Assembly: GCA_046541575.1 (NCBI GenBank)
Contig: JBKHDA010000033.1
Span: 1 to 21,848, forward strand
Length of the DNA stretch: 21,848 nucleotides
Direction: 5' to 3'
From: Halanaerobium sp046541575
GTDB lineage: Bacteria; Bacillota; Halanaerobiia; Halanaerobiales; Halanaerobiaceae
The notes beneath the pieces were generated by a model. It saw only the letters and a list, made by a program, of their open reading frames with translations. It did not search any database and was not told where the DNA came from. A program made the position numbers and the translations under genes. Below, in pieces: positions 1 to 7,922 of this stretch. Every line of letters begins with the position of its first letter. Position 1 is the first letter of the stretch.

Positions 1-1319
1 GTTAATTTTTCCTTAACAGATCTAACAGCAGCCTCAGCAACCCCACCTGTTGTACCAAAGATAGTACCGGCACCGGTTGACTCTCCCATCAGTTCGTCAA
101 AATCTTCCTCTGGCAGAGCTGAAAAGTCAATACCCATTTCTTTAATCATTCTGGCAAATTCTCTGGTAGTTAAAACAGCATCTGTATCCTTAAAGTCAGA
201 ACTATTAATTTCTTCTCTATCTTTTTCAAACTTTTTGGCTGTACAGGGCATTACTGCAACTGTGTAAATTGTTTCTGGATCAACTCCAGTCTGATCTGGA
301 TAATAAGTTTTACTTAAAGCGGAAAACATCTGCATTGGGGATTTGGCAGATGATAAGTGCTTTAATAAATCAGAAAAGTTATGCTCAGCACCCTTAACCC
401 AGCCCGGACAGCAGGAAGTAATATGTGGTAGTTCTCCCTCTCCATTTAATTTCTTTAAGAATTCGCTACCTTCTTCTAAAATTGTTAAATCAGCTGCAAA
501 ATCAGTTGAAAATACCTTGTCAAAACCAAGTCTTCTTAAAGCTGCAACCATTTTACCGGTAACTACTGTTCCCGGTTCCATGCCAAACTCTTCACCTAAA
601 GTTGCCTGGATAGAAGGTGCAGTCTGAACTAAAACATGTTTCTCATCATTTTCTAAAGCAGCCCAGACCTTATCAATTTCGCTTAACTCGGTAATTGCTC
701 CAACAGGACAGACCGTTGCACACTGACCACAATTAACACAGTTTATTTCTGCCTGTGGTAAGTCAAAGGCTGTAGTAACTATTGAATTAAAACCACGGTC
801 AGTAAACTGCAGAGCTGATACTCCCTGTACCTCTTCACAGATACGAACACAGCGGCCGCAGAGAATACATTTATTTGGATCTCTCTTTAATGCAGGTCCA
901 ACTGTATCCAGGTCGTATTCACTCTGGTCACCTTTGAATTTTTGCACATCTTCAGAACTTATACCAAGTTCATAAGTTAGATCCTGAAGTTCACACTGAC
1001 CATTCCTATCACACCCCAGACAGTCATTTGGATGATTTGCCAGCAGTAATTCTACATTTCTTCTTCTTGCTTTACGAGCTTTCATACTTCTGGTATTGAT
1101 CTGCATACCATCTCTGACAGGTGTAGCACAGGAAGCAAGTAAATTACCACTTTCTTCATCTTCTACCACACAGACCCTACAGGCTCCATGCAGACTTAGA
1201 TCAGGATGGTAACATAATACTGGAATGTCTACGCCGATTTCTTTAGCTGCTTCTAAAATTGAACTATCTTCTTCAACTTCAACACTTTGCTTATCTATAG
1301 TTAATTTAACTTTGCTCAT
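1..1319 (-). CDS. hydA: [FeFe] hydrogenase catalytic subunit HydA (3' end outside window)
   Basis: Catalytic subunit of a cytoplasmic NADH/ferredoxin-linked [FeFe] hydrogenase; 439 codons are visible and the C-terminus lies beyond the left edge. Reading from ATG at 1319, the protein has an N-terminal [2Fe-2S] domain (C36, C47, C50, C64), a His-ligated [4Fe-4S] motif (H96, C100, C103, C109), two ferredoxin clusters (C151/154/157/161 and C194/197/200/204), and then the H-cluster domain with L1 TSCCPGW (301-307) and L2 MPCTAKK (from 358). The L3 motif should lie outside the window. In the family, HydA forms a complex with HydB and HydC and evolves H2 using electrons from both NADH and reduced ferredoxin. 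The start is preceded by GGAGG and lies 24 nt after hydB. Both L1 cysteines are present, so it should be catalytically competent. Bifurcation is inferred from the gene set, not shown directly. Confidence 0.96.
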   Translation of the reverse strand, partial: MSKVKLTIDKQSVEVEEDSSILEAAKEIGVDIPVLCYHPDLSLHGACRVCVVEDEESGNLLASCATPVRDGMQINTRSMKARKARRRNVELLLANHPNDCLGCDRNGQCELQDLTYELGISSEDVQKFKGDQSEYDLDTVGPALKRDPNKCILCGRCVRICEEVQGVSALQFTDRGFNSIVTTAFDLPQAEINCVNCGQCATVCPVGAITELSEIDKVWAALENDEKHVLVQTAPSIQATLGEEFGMEPGTVVTGKMVAALRRLGFDKVFSTDFAADLTILEEGSEFLKKLNGEGELPHITSCCPGWVKGAEHNFSDLLKHLSSAKSPMQMFSALSKTYYPDQTGVDPETIYTVAVMPCTAKKFEKDREEINSSDFKDTDAVLTTREFARMIKEMGIDFSALPEEDFDELMGESTGAGTIFGTTGGVAEAAVRSVKEKL

Positions 1320-1343
1320 TAATTTCCCTCCTATTATAAGAGT

Positions 1344-3146
1344 TTATCCCTGTGAAATTGCATCTACAGGACATTCTGGCTCACAGGCTCCACAGGCAAT
1401 ACAAACTTCAGCATCTATTGTAAATGGACTCTTGATTTCTCCACTTATTGCATCTACAGGACATACTTTAGCACATTTTCCGCAGCCAATACAGGCTTCT
1501 TCATCAATTACATATGAACTTACTAACTCCGTACAAACACCAGCAGGACAGTCATGATCATGGATGTGTGCCTCATATTCATCCCTGAAGTATCTAACTG
1601 TACTTAAAACTGGATTGGGAGCAGACTGACCCAGTCCACATAAAGAAGTGCTCTTGATATGTTCACCTAATTCTAATAATAATTCAATATCTCCTTCTTT
1701 ACCTTCACCCTCAGTAATTCTGTTTAAGATCTCCAGCATTCTTTTAGTACCTTCACGACAAGGTGTACATTTACCACAGGATTCACTCTGAGTAAAGTTT
1801 AAGAAAAATCTTGCTACATCAACCATGCAGGAATCTTCATCCATAACAACCATACCACCAGAACCCATCATTGTTCCGGCATCTAATAATGAATCATAAT
1901 CAATTGGCAGATCTAAATAATCTTCAGGTAAACAACCACCAGATGGACCACCAGTCTGTACAGCTTTAAATTTTTTACCTTCACCAAGGCCGCCACCAAT
2001 TTCAAAAATTACTTCTTTTAAAGTTGTTCCCATTGGAACTTCTACCAGACCTGTATTATTAATTTTACCGGTTAAGGCAAAAACTTTTGTACCAGAACTA
2101 CCTTCAGTACCAATAGCGGCAAAACTCTCTGCTCCTTCGTTAATAATATATGGTATATTTGCAAATGATTCAACATTATTGATATTAGTCGGTTTACCCC
2201 AGAGTCCTCTTACCGCCGGATAAGGTGGTCTTGGTGTAGGCATACCTCTTTTACCCTCAATTGAATTCATTAGAGCTGTTTCTTCACCACAAACAAAGGC
2301 TCCCGCACCTTTTTTAATCTGAAGTTTGAAGTTAAAACCACTGCTGAAAATATCATCACCTAAAAGACCATATTCTTCAGCATCTTCTATAGCTTTCTGC
2401 AGACGTTTAATTGCCAGAGGATATTCTGCTCTCACATAAACATATCCTTCATCTGCACCAATTGCATAAGCTCCAACCAACATTCCTTCTATAATTCTGT
2501 GAGGGTCTCCTTCTAAGATACTGCGGTCCATAAAAGCACCTGGATCTCCCTCATCTGCATTACAAATAATATACTTTTTATCACCCTCGGAATTTTTAGC
2601 AAACTGCCATTTTAAACCGGTTGGAAAACCTCCACCACCACGGCCGCGAAGACCTGAGTCCTTAACACTATCTATAACTTCCTGCGGCTCCATTTCAGTT
2701 AAAACTTTACCTGCTGCTTCATATCCACCTAAAGCAATATACTCATCTATATCTTCAGGATCAATTTTACCACAGTTGGCCAGAGCAATTCGCTGCTGTT
2801 TTTTATAAAAGTCAATATCCTGATAGGATGGAATCTGTTCTTCTGTCATCGGTTCTTTAAAGAGCAGTCTGTCTACTGTTCTACCTTTTAACAGATGTTC
2901 TTCTACTATTTCTGCAACATCATCTGACTGAACCTCACAGTAAAATACACCTTCTGGATAAACAATCATAATTGGTCCTTTTTCACAAAATCCATGACAG
3001 CCAGTTTCTACAATTTTTATTTCTCCACTTAAATCATTTGCAGCTAATTCTTCTTCTAAGGAATCTTTTAAAGTATCAGCTCCAGATGATACACATCCTG
3101 TTCCTGTACATACTAATACATGGGAACGATAAACAGAATCATTCAT
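1344..3146 (-). CDS. hydB: NADH-binding hydrogenase subunit HydB (NuoF-like)
   Basis: Flavin- and NADH-binding subunit of the HydABC hydrogenase, 600 residues, a usual length for HydB. An N-terminal thioredoxin-like [2Fe-2S] domain carries C13, C18, C50 and C54. The NuoF (51 kDa) core follows, with the glycine-rich GRGGGGFPTGLKW segment (FMN/NADH site), GAGAFVCGEETAL, and the [4Fe-4S] motif SCGKCTPCREGT. Two ferredoxin clusters end the protein (C552/555/558/562 and C582/585/588/592). The extra N- and C-terminal Fe-S domains distinguish HydB from complex I NuoF. GGAGG lies 9 nt upstream of ATG. The gene sits between the small ferredoxin gene and hydA with about 23 nt on either side, so co-transcription is very likely. 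FMN is the family cofactor. Confidence 0.96.
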   Translation of the reverse strand: MNDSVYRSHVLVCTGTGCVSSGADTLKDSLEEELAANDLSGEIKIVETGCHGFCEKGPIMIVYPEGVFYCEVQSDDVAEIVEEHLLKGRTVDRLLFKEPMTEEQIPSYQDIDFYKKQQRIALANCGKIDPEDIDEYIALGGYEAAGKVLTEMEPQEVIDSVKDSGLRGRGGGGFPTGLKWQFAKNSEGDKKYIICNADEGDPGAFMDRSILEGDPHRIIEGMLVGAYAIGADEGYVYVRAEYPLAIKRLQKAIEDAEEYGLLGDDIFSSGFNFKLQIKKGAGAFVCGEETALMNSIEGKRGMPTPRPPYPAVRGLWGKPTNINNVESFANIPYIINEGAESFAAIGTEGSSGTKVFALTGKINNTGLVEVPMGTTLKEVIFEIGGGLGEGKKFKAVQTGGPSGGCLPEDYLDLPIDYDSLLDAGTMMGSGGMVVMDEDSCMVDVARFFLNFTQSESCGKCTPCREGTKRMLEILNRITEGEGKEGDIELLLELGEHIKSTSLCGLGQSAPNPVLSTVRYFRDEYEAHIHDHDCPAGVCTELVSSYVIDEEACIGCGKCAKVCPVDAISGEIKSPFTIDAEVCIACGACEPECPVDAISQG

Positions 3147-3169
3147 TTACAAGTGCCTCCTTATTATTC

Positions 3170-3532
3170 TTATTTGTGTCGGGCGATTACTAAATCAGTT
3201 ACTACATTACCATTTACTACATGTTCTGAAATGATTTTTTTAACATCAGCATCACTTAAATTACCATAAGTAATTCTTTCTTTACCAGGAAGTTTAACAT
3301 CGATTAGAGGTTCTTTTTCACACATACCTATACATCCGGTCTGAGTTACCCGAACATCTAAATCTCTTTTCTCAACTTCTGACAATACTGTCTTTAAAAT
3401 TTCTCTAGCACCTGCTGCAATACCACAGGTTCCCATACCAACTATAATTTCAGCTCTTGTTCCCTGGTCACGCTTTTTCATTTCCTTCTGCACTTTATTT
3501 TTCAATTCTTTTAATTCATCTAAAGATTTCAT
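3170..3532 (-). CDS. Thioredoxin-like [2Fe-2S] ferredoxin-type protein of hydrogenase operon
   Basis: A 120-residue thioredoxin-like ferredoxin (NuoE C-terminal-like fold). It has a helical N-terminus (1-25), then GMGTCGIAAGA around C36 and TGCIGMCEKEP with C67 and C71. Proteins of this type accompany HydB and HydC in bacterial bifurcating hydrogenase operons and are presumed to be electron-transfer or assembly partners. Only three cysteines are present. The second ligand of the usual C-x4-C pair is replaced (position 41 is Gly), unlike HydC (C86/C91) and the HydB N-terminus (C13/C18) in the same operon. Cluster content is therefore uncertain. The ATG overlaps the stop of the upstream ATPase gene by one base, which implies translational coupling. 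Confidence 0.85.
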   Translation of the reverse strand: MKSLDELKELKNKVQKEMKKRDQGTRAEIIVGMGTCGIAAGAREILKTVLSEVEKRDLDVRVTQTGCIGMCEKEPLIDVKLPGKERITYGNLSDADVKKIISEHVVNGNVVTDLVIARHK

Positions 3533-4089
3533 TAAAAAGCTTCACCTCCATGGATTTCTTTTAAATTTTCTCCAATATATTCTCTGATCCAGGCTGTTAT
3601 CTGCCTTGATTGTATTGATAAATCTTCTAATTCAGCTTTTATTTCTCTGCTGTCAAATTCAAAACTTTCGCCCTGACAAAAATGTTTATATACCAGGTCT
3701 ACATTTTCGCCATTGGCTGCAATAAAATTACTTATAGTAGAAGTCATATCACCCAAAGGTGCACGATCAATATGATCATATTGAAATTCAGCTTCTACTT
3801 TTGTACCTTTACCTACCTCAGAATTAATTTCAAAATCACCAGCACAGCTTTCTGCTGCTGATTTAAATAAAGACAAACCAAGCCCCACCTCTCTAGTAGT
3901 ACGAGAGGTAATAAATGGATCAGTAATGTCTTTTAGTTTTTCCGGTTTAATTCCACTGCCATTATCTTCAATTATAATTCTAAGCACATTATTTTCTATT
4001 TTTTCTTCAATAGTGACTTTTATTAAATCTGCCTCTGCTCTTCGAGAATTTTCTATAATATCTAAAATATGAAGAGATAATTCCCTCAT
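3532..4089 (-). CDS. GHKL (HATPase_c) ATP-binding protein in hydrogenase operon
   Basis: A 185-residue stand-alone GHKL ATPase domain of the histidine-kinase type. The N-box region is near residues 7-18 (HILDIIENSRRA), G1 is IEDNGSGI, G2 is REVGLGLSLFK, and a closing GKGT motif follows. A C-terminal helical extension of about 75 residues matches nothing I recognise. There is no phospho-accepting histidine domain, sensor domain or membrane segment. Similar ATP-binding proteins are found beside hydrogenase genes in clostridia, but I know of no established function. It could be a kinase/anti-sigma-type regulator or a partner of the other signalling genes here. It lies 1 nt downstream of hydC and overlaps the ferredoxin gene by one base, so it is embedded between structural hydrogenase genes. 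Confidence 0.85.
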   Translation of the reverse strand: MRELSLHILDIIENSRRAEADLIKVTIEEKIENNVLRIIIEDNGSGIKPEKLKDITDPFITSRTTREVGLGLSLFKSAAESCAGDFEINSEVGKGTKVEAEFQYDHIDRAPLGDMTSTISNFIAANGENVDLVYKHFCQGESFEFDSREIKAELEDLSIQSRQITAWIREYIGENLKEIHGGEAF

Positions 4090-4090
4090 T

Positions 4091-4573
4091 TTACTGGTAA
4101 TTTGCCAGAATTTCGGGAACTTTTTCTGGAGTTAAGCGGCCATGAGTATCTTCATTAATCATAATAACCGGTGCCAAACCACAGGCCCCAATACAGGCTA
4201 CAGACTCTAAAGTAAATTCTAAGTCATCAGTTGTTTCTCCTGCATCGATTCCTAACTCATCTCTAATAGCATTTAAAATAGCTCCTCCACCTCTAACATG
4301 GCATGCTGTCCCCATACAGACCCGAATAATATTATTTCCTCTTGGCTGCTGATGGAACTGACTGTAAAATGTTACAACACCATAAACCTGACTTAATGAA
4401 AGGTTTAAGCCCAAAGCTATTTCTTTCATTACTTCTTCCGGTAAATAACCATATTCCTCCTGTGCTTCCTGTAAAACTGGAATTAAATATCTTTCTTTTT
4501 TCTCGTAGCGTGATAAGATTTCTTTTAGCGGCTCTAAATACTCAGCTAATTTTTCTTCTGTCATTTCTGCCAT
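4091..4573 (-). CDS. hydC: Hydrogenase subunit HydC (NuoE-like [2Fe-2S] protein)
   Basis: A NuoE/24 kDa-type subunit, 160 residues. It has an N-terminal helical bundle (1-70, including the conserved YGYLPEE and VYGVVTFYSQF segments) and a thioredoxin-like [2Fe-2S] domain with all four ligands: C86, C91, C127 and C131. In HydABC it pairs with HydB to pass electrons from NADH. I chose ATG at 4573, 9 nt after GGAGG; an in-frame TTG directly before it (4576) would add one residue and cannot be excluded. The gene follows the PHP gene by about 20 nt and begins the structural part of the operon. The order hydC, ATPase, ferredoxin, hydB, hydA is typical of clostridial bifurcating hydrogenases. Confidence 0.95.
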   Translation of the reverse strand: MAEMTEEKLAEYLEPLKEILSRYEKKERYLIPVLQEAQEEYGYLPEEVMKEIALGLNLSLSQVYGVVTFYSQFHQQPRGNNIIRVCMGTACHVRGGGAILNAIRDELGIDAGETTDDLEFTLESVACIGACGLAPVIMINEDTHGRLTPEKVPEILANYQ

Positions 4574-4594
4574 CAATAATTACCTCCCTGAAAT

Positions 4595-5335
4595 TTAAGT
4601 TTTTATTAATTCAATTCTTCTACCATCTTTTCTCTGCACAGCTTTTTTAAATTCTGAGAAAGAAAAATTTTTAAGTACTAAGTTTTGATATGCCATTATT
4701 TCTTTAAGATAATGACTATCAGAATTCTGCATAAACTGTAGATCTTTTAAATAAGGAAATTTCTTTAAAACAGTCTCTGGATCAGTGTTTTTTGATATTT
4801 CTGCTGTAGTTAGATTTAATTCAGGCGGAATAAATCCAAGCTGAGAAATAATACTGTGCTTTCTATCCAGGTGAGATGGAACTGCTACACCTCCCAGTTC
4901 ACTAACCTTATCAAAACACTGCTCTAAACTTAAATTAACAGCACCTGCAAGCAGCTGCTTAACTTTAGCCTGATATTCATCATTAGAATCACATTTTATC
5001 TGAGGCCCAAAAAAATCCTCATCATTTTCCTGATCTGGCAGCTTTTTATAAATAATTTTCTGCCATTTTAAAAGACTTTTGATATTTGGAAAATAACATA
5101 AAATATGAATTTCTTCTTTTGTCTCAGTTTCAACTGCGGGAATAAAATGCAAATTATGCTTTTCACAATATTCTTTGAAAACTTCCACATTTTCAGCACT
5201 ATTATGATCTGTTAAAGCTACAACTTCAATACCTTCTTCTTTTGCTTTTTTTACTATCTCGCCAGGTGTCATCAGCAAATCACCACATGGAGATAATACA
5301 GAATGCAGATGAAGATCAGCTTTTAATTTTAACAT
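4595..5335 (-). CDS. PHP-domain metal-dependent phosphoesterase
   Basis: A 246-residue PHP-fold protein. Metal-binding signatures include DLHLHS (H9, H11), LTDHN (D43, H44), E69 in AVETETKEEIH with H77, VPSHLDR in the middle, and NSDSH near the C-terminus, so the metal site appears complete. PHP proteins hydrolyse phosphoesters such as 3',5'-nucleotides, histidinol phosphate or nucleoside bisphosphates; the substrate cannot be read from sequence. It starts at ATG 5335, directly abutting the stop codon of the DRTGG-type gene. Its position between sensor-like hydrogenase genes and hydC is a recurring clostridial arrangement and suggests a signalling or redox-control role, but that is inference. 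Confidence 0.88.
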   Translation of the reverse strand: MLKLKADLHLHSVLSPCGDLLMTPGEIVKKAKEEGIEVVALTDHNSAENVEVFKEYCEKHNLHFIPAVETETKEEIHILCYFPNIKSLLKWQKIIYKKLPDQENDEDFFGPQIKCDSNDEYQAKVKQLLAGAVNLSLEQCFDKVSELGGVAVPSHLDRKHSIISQLGFIPPELNLTTAEISKNTDPETVLKKFPYLKDLQFMQNSDSHYLKEIMAYQNLVLKNFSFSEFKKAVQRKDGRRIELIKT

Positions 5336-5665
5336 TTAAATCCTGTGCTCACATAAACTGCAGGCTAAATCATAGCTTTTTTTCTTGGTTTTTAATAGAT
5401 TTACTCCTTTTTGACAGGCTCTTTTTACAGCACTTTCTTCATAATCAAAATCTTCTACCAGAATAACAGCAGACAGCTCAACCAATAAAGCTACTGCTAC
5501 AACATTTTGGTGGCCCTGAACTGTTAACCAGAGATTATCTTTTTCTGCTCTAGCCATCACATTACTCAAAAGGTCACCAATATAAGCCCCATCAATTTCT
5601 TTGTCTAAGTCTGGACCAGCTACAACTTCAAGTTTAAATTCAGATACTAAATCCCTAACATTCAT
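5336..5665 (-). CDS. DRTGG-type domain protein (hydrogenase operon, copy 2)
   Basis: A 109-residue protein resembling the DRTGG domain found next to HPr kinase, CBS and phosphotransacetylase modules. The fold signature is seen as MNVRDLVSEF, then EIDGAYIGDLLSNVMARA (the DRTGG-like turn), then a hydrophobic strand-helix pattern VVAVALLVELSAVILVED. It ends in a CSLCEH tail. I chose ATG 5665 because GAGGAGG sits just upstream and the N-terminus matches a domain start; an upstream in-frame start at 5707 would give 123 residues. The start overlaps the sensor-hydrogenase stop by 11 nt, implying translational coupling. Function is unknown; a ligand-binding regulatory role is inferred. Confidence 0.8.
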   Translation of the reverse strand: MNVRDLVSEFKLEVVAGPDLDKEIDGAYIGDLLSNVMARAEKDNLWLTVQGHQNVVAVALLVELSAVILVEDFDYEESAVKRACQKGVNLLKTKKKSYDLACSLCEHRI

Positions 5666-6989
5666 ATTTTTCCTCCTCATCACCAGGCATAACTGGCGGC
5701 AGTTCATTTGCTAAATCGCATAAGTTAGCTGCCATCTCGCTGATCATGCTTCTTAACATAAAAATACAATCTGTCTTATTGGCACGACCATTAACAATAT
5801 CTTCAGCAAAGGTTTTACAATCAGGCGCTCCACAGGCTGCACAGTCCAGTCCGGGCAGATCTTCAATTTCTTTCTGCAGCTGTTCAAGTTTTTCCATGGC
5901 CTTTTTAAAATCATTGTCCAGCTTAGAAAAATTATCTGCCGTAATTTTTTTTGGAAGAGCAAAGTTATAATATTCATCATCTTTTTTGCGTAATTCTAAA
6001 TTTACTTTTTGACTGTTTTTTTGAATCTTTTTAATTCTTTTCTCTAAATTAAAATGAGCCTGAAAAGAATTCAAAACATTTAGGACTCCCCCAATACAGC
6101 CATCTACACAGGAAGTTAATTCAAAATATTTAATTTCCTCTGGTATATTATTTCTTTCTATTTCATTAAGTAATTTTTTAACTTCTTTAATACCGGAAAC
6201 ACTTAAAGTGTTTAATTCCTGCCATGATCTTAATATACTTTCCTCTCCACCTTCACTTCCCCATATTGTAGCCAAATTAATTAAATCATCATCTTCATCC
6301 TCAAGCTCAATATCTTCAAGAGATTTATATATTTTTTGATAAATATTTTCTACTCCAATTGCTCCACTTAAAAAGCTTGATTCCTGACCAATTGCTCTTT
6401 TAACAGTAGTTAATTTAGCAGGACAGGGAGTCAGAAAAAAAATATCTGGATTAATATTCTTCTCTTCTTTAAATTTTTTTTCGATTTTTTCAGCAATAAG
6501 TTCAACTGGTGATTTGAGCGGAATTAACATCTCGATTAACTCGGGGAACTGAAGTTTAATTAACCTAACAACTACCGGACAGGAAGTAGAAATATAGCTG
6601 CCGGAATTGTTGTTTAAAAAATCAAGTGTTTTCCGGGATAAAGCTGCTGCAGCATCAGCTACATCAAACACAGCTTTAAAACCTAAATTTTTAATAGCCT
6701 TTTTTATTTTTTGTGCTGATATATTTGCAGAAAACTGACTGTAAAAGCTGGGAGGAATTAATAAAATAGGATATTCACTCTCTAGAATTTCTGCCAGCTG
6801 ATCTGTTTCAGTATATTTTGCATGATACTCACATGATCGTATACATTCAGCACAATCAATACATAAATCTTCTTTGATCCAGGCGTTTCCCTGATGTACT
6901 CTAATTGCCTTAGTTGGACAACCTTTAACACAATTAGTACATCCTTCACACTTTTCTTCTTTTAAGAGCACAGAGTGCTTTTTGGACAT
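5655..6989 (-). CDS. Sensor-type (group C-like) [FeFe] hydrogenase-domain protein
   Basis: A 444-residue protein with two N-terminal ferredoxin clusters (C14/17/20/24; C43/46/49/53), an H-cluster domain and a C-terminal CxxCGxPxC Fe-S module (C383, C386, C391, C408). H-cluster ligands are all present: C137 in STSCPVV (L1), C189 in TPCPAK (L2), C294 and C298 in TSCVDGCIGG (L3). The cysteine that relays protons in catalytic enzymes (first Cys of TSCCP) is serine here (S136), a substitution consistent with low-activity sensory hydrogenases (HydS). No PAS or kinase domain follows, unlike many HydS proteins; the output could be through the separate ATPases in this operon. An acidic stretch lies near 225-236. 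GGAGG precedes ATG 6989. The sensing role is inferred from motif pattern and neighbours. Confidence 0.88.
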   Translation of the reverse strand: MSKKHSVLLKEEKCEGCTNCVKGCPTKAIRVHQGNAWIKEDLCIDCAECIRSCEYHAKYTETDQLAEILESEYPILLIPPSFYSQFSANISAQKIKKAIKNLGFKAVFDVADAAAALSRKTLDFLNNNSGSYISTSCPVVVRLIKLQFPELIEMLIPLKSPVELIAEKIEKKFKEEKNINPDIFFLTPCPAKLTTVKRAIGQESSFLSGAIGVENIYQKIYKSLEDIELEDEDDDLINLATIWGSEGGEESILRSWQELNTLSVSGIKEVKKLLNEIERNNIPEEIKYFELTSCVDGCIGGVLNVLNSFQAHFNLEKRIKKIQKNSQKVNLELRKKDDEYYNFALPKKITADNFSKLDNDFKKAMEKLEQLQKEIEDLPGLDCAACGAPDCKTFAEDIVNGRANKTDCIFMLRSMISEMAANLCDLANELPPVMPGDEEEKYEC

Positions 6990-7012
6990 TATTAACCTCC
7001 TGCTTTGATTGA

Positions 7013-7453
7013 TTACTGCTGATTTTTTAAATTAATTATTACTTTCACATGTGTTCCGTCTTCTTTAGAAGACTTAACATCGAGCTGATCTGCATATCTC
7101 TTTACATTTACAAGTCCCATTCCAGCTCCGAAACCCATCTCACGAATTTCCTCACTTGCAGTAGAATAACCTGCTGTAAATGCTTTATCCAGATCTTCAA
7201 TACCAGGACCACTGTCATCAACCATAATTTCTAGCTCATCTTCGGAAATCAAAGCAGTAATTTCTCCTCCTAAAGAGTGAATTACAACATTCATTTCTAA
7301 TTCATAAGTAATAATTGATGTTTTACGAACTGTTTTAGATGGAACTCCTAATTTGCGCAGAATATTTTTTAATTCACTTGAGGCTTCTCCACCACTTTGA
7401 AAGTCAAAACTTTCAATTTCTTTATTTAAAATTTCTTGTTTTTGCAAAAACAA
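7013..7453 (-). CDS. RsbW/RsbT-type GHKL serine kinase-like protein
   Basis: A small soluble ATP-binding protein of the anti-sigma-factor kinase class, about 146 residues. The N box is YELEMNVVIHSLGG, G1 is VDDSGPGI and G2 is GFGAGMGLVNVKRYAD. The G2 form is closest to RsbT-like switch kinases, which phosphorylate STAS-domain proteins. No STAS protein or sigma factor gene is nearby. I chose TTG 7453, which leaves 6 nt after the GGGAG site; the longer in-frame TTG at 7459 would touch that site and is less likely. It lies between a DRTGG-type gene and the sensor hydrogenase, so it is a plausible output partner for redox or H2 sensing. That link is inferred. Confidence 0.83.
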   Translation of the reverse strand: MFLQKQEILNKEIESFDFQSGGEASSELKNILRKLGVPSKTVRKTSIITYELEMNVVIHSLGGEITALISEDELEIMVDDSGPGIEDLDKAFTAGYSTASEEIREMGFGAGMGLVNVKRYADQLDVKSSKEDGTHVKVIINLKNQQ

Positions 7454-7470
7454 AATCAACTCCCGACAAA

Positions 7471-7845
7471 TTATTTGGAGGTTTCTATATAATTCATTTC
7501 TTCTGGTCCAATTCCATTTTTATATAAAAGACCACATGCTTCAAATAACGGCATATCTGTAGAATAAAGAAAAATATTCAACTGATTTGCCAGTGAAATT
7601 GTTTCAATCTGTGGTTTTTTACCTCTGGCAAAGATAATCACTTTTAATCCAACCATTTCAGCTGTTCGAACAACCTGAGGATTAGTAAGGCCAGTTAATA
7701 AAAGAGTTTTTTCGTTAGAAAAAGCCAGCACATCACTCATCAGATCAGCACCACAGGCATTTTTAATTTCGAGTTCATCACTTTGAGAGGGATCTTCATA
7801 AATGGTTTCAGACTTAAGAAGAGACTTGACAGTTTTTAATTTCAT
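7471..7845 (-). CDS. DRTGG-type domain protein (hydrogenase operon, copy 1)
   Basis: First gene of the hydrogenase operon, 124 residues. The core reads like a DRTGG-type ligand-binding domain: NACGADLMSDVLAF, then LLLTGLTNPQVVRTAEMVG, then VIIFARGKKP, and a final helix ending near MPLFEACGLLY. It has the same general fold pattern as the 109-residue protein encoded at 5336-5665 but is clearly divergent from it. There is no catalytic motif, signal peptide or membrane segment. ATG 7845 follows TGGAGGT by 5 nt. Proteins like this are commonly found beside [FeFe] hydrogenase genes in clostridia; the ligand and function are unknown. Confidence 0.8.
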   Translation of the reverse strand: MKLKTVKSLLKSETIYEDPSQSDELEIKNACGADLMSDVLAFSNEKTLLLTGLTNPQVVRTAEMVGLKVIIFARGKKPQIETISLANQLNIFLYSTDMPLFEACGLLYKNGIGPEEMNYIETSK

Positions 7846-7864
7846 TTTTTACCTCCATAGATAA

Positions 7865-7893
7865 ATAATATCTTATTTTTGTCGTTTTTGCAA
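7865..7893 (-). promoter_or_regulatory. Candidate promoter of the hydrogenase operon
   Basis: On the minus strand, TTGCAA (7893-7888) and TATTAT (7870-7865) are separated by 17 nt, a fair sigma-A match (4/6 and 5/6). The predicted transcription start near 7858 would leave a very short leader before the GGAGG at 7856-7851. The region is AT-rich, so chance matches are possible. Confidence 0.4.
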
Positions 7894-7922
7894 TTTGTAA
7901 AATATTCCCACAAATAGAACAT

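Noticed and set aside
343..1557. Plus-strand open frames opposite hydA and hydB
   Set aside because: They lie antisense to strongly conserved hydrogenase coding, have no ribosome-binding sites and give low-complexity proteins; they are shadows.
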